Source: Pegoplata infirma (Eukaryota > Arthropoda > Insecta > Diptera > Anthomyiidae). From it: a DNA stretch of 64,000 nt. A model generated the notes under the pieces. That model ran no database searches, was not told where the DNA came from, and saw nothing but the letters and a program-made list of their open reading frames with translations. Positions 35,435 to 44,596 of the stretch are shown piece by piece. The stretch covers positions 150,443,341 through 150,507,340 of the forward strand of contig OY992537.1 of NCBI GenBank assembly GCA_963921195.1. Direction: 5' to 3'. Numbering within the stretch: the first letter of the stretch is position 1; each line of letters opens with the position of its first letter. Both the position numbers and the translations under genes were made by a program.

Positions 35435-36382
35435 ATATATATATAAAAATGACATGTTAGTTTATTGTTTGTATGTTTGTTTGTGTCGCTTTCAGAAGAA
35501 AACTACTGAACCGATTGAAATGAAATTTGGCATGTAGATAGAGAATTTTCTGGAATTAAAAATGGGCCAAGGGCATCTCGAATGGATGTTTGTTACAGAT
35601 TAGCTTGAAATTTGGCACACTAATAGGGTGTTTTTGCAAGGAAATATAGGCCATCCCGCATTTTGATTGAAAGCCACGCTTCTTTTTGGCCCACTTTTTG
35701 TAAATATAATATCCTTACAAAGGGGCGTGGCATCATTGGGTTTTCTTTCTATCTGCTCCCCAATTACGGATACACGGCTAAACCGATTTACATGAAATTT
35801 TCACTACAGATAGTACTAACCGAGGCGGGAACTATAGGCCAAAAGAGAGACCGATTGGCCAAGTGGGCGTAAAATTCCACGCCCCTTTGTATAATGTTAT
35901 TTCTGCCTTTTCAGCAATTACGCTTTAACGGCTAAACCGATTTTCAAGAAATTGTTACCACATATATTACTAATCCAAGCGGGCTATAAAGTTCATAATA
36001 GGATGGCGATCAGACAAAGGGGTGGTAATGCCACGCCCCTTTGTATTACATTGAAAGTTATTTCTACCTGTTCAGTAATCACGTTTAAATATCTGAACCG
36101 ATTTTAATGAAAATTTCACCACACATAGTACTAACCCAGGCGGGCACTATAGATTATATAGGAGGGCGCTCTGACGGGTGGGCGTAAAAGTCCACTCCCC
36201 TTTGTATTACATTTGTAATAACTCTTCTTTTAATTAAACACACTTTTAGTATTTTAGTACTTATTTAATTAAGAGTTTATTATTTTAATTTATTATAATG
36301 TTGTAACGTCAGAATACAATTGGTGAGTGAGTTTGTCTCATATAACAAATGTTTTAAATAAGCTACATAAAAACAAGTAATA

Positions 36383-37276
36383 AGGGGTGGTCCAATAACT
36401 AGTATCTTTTTTAAAATGCAATAAAATGATCAATACTCAACTTTTTTTGGAATGTTATGGCTTTATTTGAAAGAGCAAACATTCCCGCTTCTTATGGCAA
36501 ACGACTTCATTGATGCGTCCTCGGCTTGCTCCGCTGTATAGTGTTGTAGCGCAGTACTGCGTTGCCAAACTGCACGTTTTTCGAAAAAAAGTTTTTAACC
36601 GAAATAACGCACTCAAATGAGGTTATGTTAACAAACAAATTGCTACATCTTGGGATCGTAAAACTCGCATGGTATTGTAAAGAATCCAATTCATCTATAG
36701 GAAGCAACAGATTTGAGTATCAGCATCATTACACAACATTTTCAAAAATACAGCTGAAAACCCCATTTTCGTCAAAGATGAGCGCTACAGAGCCATGATT
36801 ACCGACTTTTTGTTGGCCGTAATAGAATATATCAACTTGGATGACATTTCTTTTCAGAAGGATGTCGCAATATGTCCCACAGTCCATCAAACAATCGATA
36901 TTTTGCGCACTTAGTTCGGAAATCGTGTTTTTAGCCATATTCGCGGTGACAATTGATCACTTCAGAGCTGCCGATTAAAACCTTTAGACATTTTTTTGAG
37001 GGGTCTCGTGAAAGATTCATGCAACATGGAAAATCCAGAAATGTTCTAGGCCCTTTCGACGAAGCGCTTCGTGAGATAGAACCAGAAACATTAGAAAAAT
37101 GGGTGCCGAGGATGAGCTACTGCGGAGCTAACCCAGGCAGCCGCATGAATGAAGTCGTTTGCCATAAATAATGGGAATATTTGCTCTTTCAAATAAAGCC
37201 ATAAGGTTCCAAAACTATTGAGTATTGTTCATTTCATTGCATGTTTTAAAAAGATACTAGTTAATGGACCACCCTG
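36383..37276 (+). mobile_element. Mariner-family relic in the LTR
   Basis: Ends AGGGGTGGTCCA(A)TAACTAG and CAGGGTGGTCCATTAACTAG, flanked by TA (36381-36382 and 37277-37278). The other LTR shows the intact CAAGTAATATAAC. The inverted ends extend ~140 bp. It carries transposase remains. Confidence 0.9.
36459..37130 (+). pseudogene. Mariner transposase remnant
   Basis: The enzyme would cut and paste at TA. Only the C-terminal catalytic half is recognisable: ERYRAMITDFL (~36777), YINLDDISFQKD (~36830), TIDILRT, FGNRVFS, then a segment equivalent to PRSCDLTPLD reading QSCRLKPLD (~36970). There the expected third catalytic Asp is Arg. Stops and frameshifts are scattered, and most of the N-terminal DNA-binding half is deleted. 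Dead. Confidence 0.8.
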
Positions 37277-37423
37277 TATAACTAACGGTATAATTCCAAT
37301 AGTTAGTTGTTGCTTAAAAATACCAAATAAGTGAGAGCAAATAAACCATTAGTATTAAAGAATGCAATCACTTTTAAACATAGTAACTTTAAAGGAATGT
37401 AATCATTCTGCAATAATACTACA

Positions 37424-38104
37424 ATACCCCCTTCATAATTTTTTTTCTCCACCCATTAATTTTATTTCTTTTTTAATTCATTTCTTTTAAAATTTCATGG
37501 AATCAGAAAAAAAATTTATCATGGAATATAAAAATTATATAAAGTATAAATTATATCTAAATTTACATTTCAATTATTTTTATTTTTTCTTTGTCTTAAA
37601 TTATATTTAACGATTTCTTTTTCTTTATCATTGCTATTCGCAATAACATTTTCATTATTTAAAACTTCTAAATTTTTACTTTTATTTTCAGTATTTAAAA
37701 CTTGAAAATTTTTACCTTCATTTTCATTATTCAAAATTTTTTTTTCGTTTTCAAAATTAACTCTTTGGAATGGATCCGATAGGGTAGTCGGAATTTCTGA
37801 TTCTTCAATAAAAAGTTTGCTACAAGAAATAATTTGATTCGCATATCTCATAGAGTAAAGAAGATCAGAGATTTTGATAGGCCCCAAAACAATATGCCAC
37901 TTTATATAAATTGGTTCTCTTAATGTTTAAGATAGTTTTTACATGCAATAGCATAGGCAACATTAAGAGAACCAACTAATTGAGAGAGCAAAATAAATGG
38001 CATCCAACCAATTTGACACCCACTGGCATATCTTTTCCAAGTTTTATTGTTCTCGGTTTTAACTAAATACGTTTGTTTACCAATCACATTAAGTATAGTA
38101 CCTT
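37424..38104 (-). pseudogene. C-terminal tail of gypsy integrase/pol
   Basis: The minus strand 37887-37570 is open and ends in a basic YNLRQRKN stretch, with runs of Asn/Glu/Lys (NNENE...). It lies after the integrase core and before the purine tract and 3' LTR. The position and basic end match the variable integrase tail of Ty3/gypsy elements. The link to the core (38105-37888) is frame-broken. No transmembrane or signal sequence suggests an env. Confidence 0.6.
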
Positions 38105-39060
38105 TTATCCAAGAAGTTTTTCCCGGTATGGAATAATCTTTAACAATAATATTATATTTTTCTTTTTCAAATATATATTTTTAGAACCTTTATGATATTT
38201 TGTTTGATTTTCTTGTTTGTTTTTAACAAATTCCTTGACATTTTTTAGATTTTTTGTTTCTACTTTTATTTTCGGATTAACAAGATCAAGTCTTCTTCTT
38301 AATTTTCTTTTATTGAACATTAAATAAACTGGCGAAACGCCTGTACTAGTATGTACCGTGTTTCGATAATCAAACAAAAATCTGCATAATACGCTGTTGA
38401 ATTCAGATAATGATGTTTTATTTAACCTACGTTTTAACGCATTTTTGATTGTTTTTACTGCGTTTTCCGCTTGACCGTTTGTAGCGGGGTGCCCCACTGG
38501 CGATGTTATTTGCTAATACCATTCATTTTTAAAAATACTTTAAATTCGTTTGATACAAACGATATTCCGTTGTCGGAAACAACACACTTTGGCAAACCAA
38601 AACGAGCGAAAAGCTCTCGTAAAACAACAATAACCGCACGACTGGTTGTGTTAGTACCCATGTCTATACACTCCACCCATTTACTGGTACTATCAACCAC
38701 TACTAAACACCAACGTTTTAAGAACGGACCAAAAAAATCAATATGAATTCTCGACCAAACTTCATCAGTTCTTCGCCAGGGAATCAATTCTTGTTGAGGC
38801 GGATTTGGACGGGTCATAAGACAAGCGTCACAAGACTTAACCACTTCCTCCAAATGTTTTCCCTGATTTGGCCACCAACAACTTTCGCGCGCCATAGCTT
38901 TCATTTTAAAAATACCCATATGGGAAGCGTGCAAAAAATTAACAACATCGGCTGTTAATTTTTTTGGTATAACGACTCGATATCCCCAAAATACCCAATT
39001 TTTCTCTTCTGATAACTCATTTCTCTTTAAAAATAATGGTATCAATTCAGAATCGGGACA
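38105..39060 (-). pseudogene. Gypsy integrase
   Basis: Integrase inserts the element cDNA. The minus strand shows an HHCC zinc module (LHASHMGIFKMKA...CDAC, ~38930-38815). The catalytic core follows with Asp in HIDFFGP (~38740), Asp in VVSDNGISF (~38570) and Glu in TNGQAENAVK (~38475), spaced as expected for DDE. A stop/frameshift lies between NGIS and the GHPATNGQAE block near 38500, and the frame is lost again near 38150. The catalytic residues are intact although the reading frame is not. Confidence 0.9.
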
Positions 39061-39061
39061 C

Positions 39062-40585
39062 TTTTCAGGCCAACCTAATTTAATAAAATTCTTAACTCAA
39101 TCATTCTTAACACCTCATCTTTAACTGTTTCCCGGCCTATTGTTGCAAAATCCAAAAATTTGTTCTCACCATTGAGAGTTTGTAAATAATGTACATATAC
39201 ATTTTCTGGGAAATCGCCTAATGAAAAGTTAGATTCTTTGGGGTATCTAGAAAAGTAGTCCGCAATATTACTTTTTGACACAGTACATGAGTAGTAGTAT
39301 CACAGAGTTGCATCTGATGGGTGTTAGTATTAGTGACAGCACACGGTGTAACTTTTGACGTTTCATACAAAACGTAAACAAACATCATAAATACATGCAC
39401 AAAAGCTCACACGTACAGGCACACATATTCTAGGCAGCGATGATCATTCTGTACTAAAAACCATACCACCATATTGGAAAGTACGCAATTAGCACCAGTG
39501 TTTGCATACTAGTCTGTACTGTGCTTTTTGATTTTATGTGACAAATGTCAAATTGGTAACCTGATAAAGTTAAAGCAAAACGTTGTAATCGACTTGAAGC
39601 CATTAATGGCATTCCTTTTTTAGGATTAAAAATATGATGTAGTGGTTTATTGTCTGTCACTAATGTGAAATGACGACCATATAAATAATGGTGAAATTTT
39701 CTTACACCAAACAAAATGGCAACTGCTTCTCGATCTAACTATGAATATCTTTTTTCCGATCTGTTAAAGATCTTGAAGCAAACTCTATTGGCCGCTCCAA
39801 ACCACTTTCATCGGTTTAAGACAAAACGGTTCCTACGCCTACTGAGCTGGCATATACTGTTAATTTTGTCTTCGAATTTCTATTAAAATGAGCTAAACAA
39901 TTATCCGCCAGTAAAAGATTTTTTAATTTATCCACAGCCGAAGAACAATGATTGTTCCAAACAAATTTTGTATCTGCTCTTAAAAGCATGTGCAACGGGT
40001 GCAACAGTGTTGACACATCCGGAAAAAATCGTCTATAAAAGTTTACGACACCTAAAAACGCTTGAAGTTCTTTTACATTGGTTGGATAAGGAATGTTAGT
40101 GATTTCACTTTCTCTGGGTTCATGTGTAAACCGTTTTTGTCAATTACATGACTTAAATATTTAATTTTTTACAAAAAAATTCGCATTTGTCCGGCGACAA
40201 TTTAAAACCGGCATGACTCAAAATATTGAGAACTCTTTCGAGTCTCTCAAAATGCAGTTTTTCATTCGGAGCACTAATCAAAATATCGTCCAAAAAGACT
40301 ACAACTCCATCTAAACCAGTTAATAGAGAATCCATAATTCTCTGGAAGATTGCAGGCGCTGATGCTAACCCATAAATCAACCTGGTATATTGGAATAGAC
40401 CTTTTGATGTTGAAATAGTAGTGTACTTTCGAAATTCTTTATCCAATTCAATTTGTTGGTAAGCCATACTCAAATCTAATTTAGTGAATTCTTCCCCACC
40501 ATGTAATTTTGCAAAAATATCCTCAATTCGAGGTAAAGGGTACTTTTCAACGTATAAATGTGGATTAAGGGTGACTTTAAAACAG
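39062..40585 (-). pseudogene. Gypsy reverse transcriptase and RNase H
   Basis: The minus strand starts at the fingers/palm (KVTLNPHLYVEKYPLPR, ~40580-40535). It continues with FTKLDLSMAYQQIELD and FQYTRLIYGLASAPA, then the catalytic FLDDILIS (~40300). The connection and RNase H follow (VYASSVGVGTVLS, where the usual DAS is AS; TLVTDNKPL; FDICHIKSK). RNase H is split by a 245-bp hAT MITE (39279-39523) and resumes at NIADYFSRYP. The N-terminal RT and the stretch joining it to protease are missing. Several frameshifts, for example near 39740, 39820 and 40150. Confidence 0.9.
39279..39523. mobile_element. hAT-type MITE in gypsy RNase H
   Basis: TIRs CACAGTACA/CACAGTACAG with the 8-bp duplication CTTTTTGA (39271-39278 and 39524-39531). 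Removing it rejoins the RNase H reading region. 245 bp, no ORF. Confidence 0.93.
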
Positions 40586-41287
40586 AGAACGTAAAATCAC
40601 AAGATATGTGTGTGATGTGCTTGCATACGTGGATTGAATTTCCGTATTAAATATCAGGTATATTTTTTTTTCTTGAGTCTAGTGTGGCAGCGCAAAAAAA
40701 AAAAAACAAATTAGCAGAAGTGTGGCTGTGTGTTTTTTGTTTTGTTTTGCAAAGATGTGTTTTGTGATTTGTGAATTTATGTGTTTTCACATAAATGTGA
40801 AATTGATTTTAATTTTCGTATCAAATTTTAACATCAACATTATGATTTTGCCAAATCGTATATACATATGTATAATGTATTTAAGAATTTATTAATATTT
40901 AAAATTGTAGAATTGTAGTTACTTTGAGAATAACAAAATTGTTGTGTTATTTAGGAAATTTTATTAAGAAATGTGAAGATTTGGTTTTGATAAAGGAACA
41001 TACATATGTATATTAGGGTGGGGTGGCTAAAAAAAAATCGTTTTGTATGATGACAACATATTACAAATTATTTTGTAATTTTTGGTATCATTTTATTTTT
41101 GAATGCATTTTACAACAAATACTTAGTTTTTTTTTTTTGTTCAACTATACATATTAGGGGTTTTCACGATCTCTGGCATTATTCGTGATATACGCGTGAT
41201 CGTGGGTGAAATTGTATGTTACCCACGTGATCGTAAGTGCACGTAATTAGACAATTTGTTTTTTGAGTAGAAAAGATTAAAAAAAAA
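40586..41287. other. Insertion remains between RT and protease
   Basis: Gypsy homology stops sharply at ~40585. The following 0.7 kb is TG/AT-rich and unrecognised, with a CACGTGA-type patch at 41160-41250 like the hAT at 13756. Confidence 0.5.
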
Positions 41288-41500
41288 ACAAGTAAAAAAG
41301 TTAAATTCGGCCGTGCCGAATGTATTGATACCCTCCACAATATCAAAAAGATTATTGCAAAAAACTTGAAAAAAAAAAAATTTAAAAAAAATTTACGCGA
41401 AAAAAAATTTTGGAAAAACAAAATCCGCGATTTTTTTTTTCTTTTTTTGTCAAAAAATGTGTTCGTACTTTTGTACATTGTCGCTAATAACAAGTCAAAG
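41288..41500 (-). mobile_element. Helentron-type element 3, 5'-truncated
   Basis: The complement of 12430-12632: ACAAGTAAAAAAGTTAA, hairpin ATTCGGC CGT GCCGAAT (41305-41321), then CCCTCCAC. The same lineage as element 2 with a different loop. Confidence 0.85.
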
Positions 41501-41772
41501 CAAAATAATTTGTCTCCAACACATATATATGTATGTAGGATTTACCAAACAAAAGTAATGTTTATGTTTAACTTTTGTTATGTTTAAAAAAACCCACATG
41601 TGAAAATTGCATGTAAAAAAAAATGTATGATGCTAAAATTCTTGAATAACACATGCTTAAAAAAAACATATTCAAATAGGCACGCTAATGCAAGTTTTTT
41701 TTTTACAAAGCCGAAAGAATAACATGTGTTTTCTTGCTATTCAGTTTTATGGTGTTATTTAACATTGCGTTA
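41501..41772. other. No recognised feature
   Basis: AT-rich spacer. I see no gene or repeat structure. Confidence 0.4.
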
Positions 41773-42579
41773 CCCAGCAGAAATAAATCGAGATTTTGGC
41801 GACACAGCATCTGTTTATAGCATACCGTAGCGCATCCAAAGAGCGCTCTTAGGGATGCAGTAAAAGGAAGGGGAAAAAATTTTATTTTTTTTTTAAGATT
41901 TTTTATATAAAACTTATAATGTGTAATTATTTTTTGATAAAATTTCACACTTGCTTTCCTTTTTAATATTTTTAACACTTTTTGAATAAAAAAACATGAG
42001 TTTTAGACAAAGACACATGATTTGACTGCATCATTATTGCGCATTAATCAGCGCTGCAAAGAGCGCTTCAATCATAGCATCTTTGACCGCTGTTCCCAAA
42101 AAAAAATCCCATAAAAAATGTGAAAATTAAAATTTCCGATATTTTTTTGATGTTCACTTCCGATTTTTTTTTTTCATTTTGTTTCACATAAATAAAGTTT
42201 TGTAAAGTAAAACGAATGAATTTTTTTGTTATATTTTTTTAAATTTTAGTTATTTGATTTCAACTTTGAATTTACAGCATCTTTATTCTGCTTAAATCAG
42301 CTCTACAAAGATACATGAATTCACTGCATCTTTAATCTGCTTAAATCAGCGCTAAAAAGATACATGAATTTACAGCATCTTTATTCTGCTTAAATCAGCG
42401 CTCTAAAGACACGTGATTTCAGTGCATCTAAAGAGCGCTGTTTCTGTGTATCCAACTAGCGCTCTAAAGTGGGACATCGCCTTAGGGAATCATGCATGAA
42501 TTCAGCGCAATTGGATGCGCTCCTTTACTCAAGTTCCCCTTCCAAAAGCTGCTGAACGTTCAGCAAAATTTCTGCTGGG
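41773..42579. mobile_element. CCCAGCAGAAAT-ended MITE, copy A
   Basis: Ends CCCAGCAGAAAT/ATTTCTGCTGGG. AGCGCT words and a four-unit ~57-bp minisatellite (GCATCTTTATTCTGCTTAAA) lie at about 42270-42420. It joins copy B directly at 42579/42580. Confidence 0.88.
42260..42425 (+). repeat. ~57-bp minisatellite in MITE copy A
   Basis: Units of ATGAATTCACTGCATCTTTA then TTCTGCTTAAATCAGCGCT, about four. The same unit expands independently in copy B (43495-43690). Confidence 0.85.
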
Positions 42580-43892
42580 CCCAGCAGAAATAAATCGAGA
42601 TTTTGGCGACACAGCATCTATTTATAGCATACCGAAGCGCATCCAAAAAGCGCTCTTAAGGATGCAGTAAAAGTAAGGGGAAAAAAGTTTAATTTTTTGT
42701 TAAGACTTTTTATATAAAACTTACAATTTAAAATTATTTTTTGATAAAATTTCACACTTGCTTTCTTTTTTAATATTTTTAACACTTTTTGAATGAAAAA
42801 GTATGAGTTTAGGACGAAGACAGATGATTTCACTGCATCATTATTGCGCATTTATCAGCGCTGCACATTTTGAATGATGATAAATAGGCTAACCAAAAAA
42901 CAGCAAATGCTTTTTTGTTATTTCAAAGAATAAACCGATTTGGATTAAACACAGTCTGATAACGAAAAAACACAAATATTAAAATACATTTGTTTTAATT
43001 TTTTTGCGTATTTTTCATTTATTGGTATGTTTTTTTATTTCATTTTTACATTTTTTTCTCTTTCTTACAACTTTTTTCTTGTAATTTATCTAGATTATTA
43101 TTTTTTTTTAAATCAAAAAAATGTTGCTAAATTTTTACAAATACATATGTATTTCAAAAAAATGTTTGCAGATTTTAAAATATTTTTCAGTATTTTTAAA
43201 AACAATTTTTGACTACACAATTTCCACTTTAATTTCAAATAATACAAATTATATTACGAAAAACTTACAATCATATTTTAGAAACTTAAATTATATTTAT
43301 AAAATTATATTTAAAAAATTTCCAATTATTTTTCAGAAATTTTCATTTATAACTCAAAAATTAACAATTATATATCAAAAATTTTCCAATTATATTTCCT
43401 AAATTTCTATTTCAGAAACTTCCACTTATATTTCAGAAATTTCCATTTATATTACAAAAATTTCCAATTGTATTTAAGAAATTTACATTTGTATTTCCAA
43501 AATGCATAATTTCATTGCATCTTTTTTCTGCTTAAATCAGCACTTACAAGATACATGAATTCACTGCATCTTTATTCTGCTTAAATCAGCACTTAAAAGA
43601 TACATGAATTCACTGCATCGTTATTCTGCTTAAATCAGCTCTGAAAAGATACATGAATTCACTGCATCTTTATAGCGCTTAATCAGCGCTATAAAAGTAT
43701 GCTTTAATCATGGCTCTAAAGACACGTGATTTCAGTGCATCTTAAGAGCGCCTTTTCTGTGTATCCAACTAGCGCTCTAAAGTGGGACATCGCCTTAGAG
43801 AATCATGCATGAATTCAGCACGTTTGGAAGCGCTATTTGACTCGGGATTCCTTTCCAAAAGCTGCTGCCAGTTCAGCAAAATTTCTGCTGGG
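42580..43892. mobile_element. CCCAGCAGAAAT-ended MITE, copy B
   Basis: Same ends and opening 200 bp as copy A, but longer, with a different middle (42860-43490, AT-rich, TTTCCAATTATATTT-like words). It has four or five ~57-bp units at 43495-43690. The shared junction CTGCTGGGCCCAGCAG is a perfect palindrome. The TSD is not clear. Confidence 0.88.
43495..43745 (+). repeat. ~57-bp minisatellite in MITE copy B
   Basis: Four to five units carrying TTCTGCTTAAATCAGCACT and GATACATGAATTCACTGCAT. There are no unique spacers between units, so it is not CRISPR-like. Confidence 0.85.
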
Positions 43893-44472
43893 CATGTTAA
43901 ATTTTATAAAAACCACTTAGAAAATATTCTCATGAAAAGTTTGTCCTTGGAAAAACTTAGAAAAATTAAAAAAAATGGTGTCATATATAATTTTATATAA
44001 AACACTTAGAAAATATTTGCGATAAAAAAATGGTCCTTGAAAAAAACTTAGAAAAAATTTTGAAGATGGAGTCATATAAAATTTTATATAAAACACTTAG
44101 AAATTATTCGTGATAAAAAAGTGGTGCTTGGAAAAAACTTAGAACAATTAACAAATATGAAGTCATATGAAATTTTATATAAAACACGTTGCAAATATTT
44201 TCGATAAAAATATGTTCTTGAAAAAAACTTAGAAAAATTAAAAAATAATGGAGGCATATACAATTTTATATAAAACACTTAGAAATTTGGAATGATGCAT
44301 GGGACCAGATGTTGCAACATATAATTATGTATGGCGATATCTTAAAAAAATCGCACATCAAAATTTATTATATAAATTTATCTCGCAAGACATAGTGTCA
44401 CACATGATCATATATGAAATAATATGACTATATAAAAGTATATAAGATCATATTAAATTATTTTTACTCGGG
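43893..44472. mobile_element. Fragment of a CCCGA(G/C)TAAAAA-ended AT-rich element
   Basis: The right end reads TTTTTACTCGGG|TA and adjoins the gypsy protease. Four ~75-bp units repeat AATTTTATATAAAACACTTAGAAA. The opposite end is lost, probably at the MITE pair. Related to 52114-53156. Confidence 0.7.
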
Positions 44473-44596
44473 TACCCAAAAGCGGTGGACCACCATTCTT
44501 AATAACCACAATCGGTATTACTTTTACCATCTTTGACCTCAACGTCACACGTTCCAATTGAAGTTATGTTAACTCAAAAAGAAAGATTTATAAGTG
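44473..44596 (-). pseudogene. Gypsy protease, C-terminal part
   Basis: The minus strand encodes a stretch ending IVVIKNGGPPLLG, which is typical of the end of retroviral-type aspartic protease. The active-site half lies at 47525-47660, on the other side of a 2.9-kb insertion. A frame change is present inside this part. Confidence 0.75.

Larger units (their letters stand above)
36214..37423 (-). repeat. 3' LTR (carries a mariner)
   Basis: Without the 894-bp mariner and its duplicated TA it is ~314 bp and differs from the other LTR by about four substitutions and one indel. At the site of the other LTR's MITE insertion it reads AACATAGTAAC, an intact site. Confidence 0.92.

Noticed and set aside
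36562..36938. ORFs on both strands in the LTR insertion as novel genes
   Set aside because: The mariner coding remnant runs through this segment in a different, stop-broken reading, and that explains the sequence.
37570..37887. An envelope gene after gypsy pol
   Set aside because: No signal peptide, membrane segment or cleavage site. A basic, Asn-rich tail fits the integrase C-terminus.
42260..43745. Regular ~57-bp repeats as a possible CRISPR-like array
   Set aside because: Contiguous minisatellite units without unique spacers, in a eukaryotic MITE.
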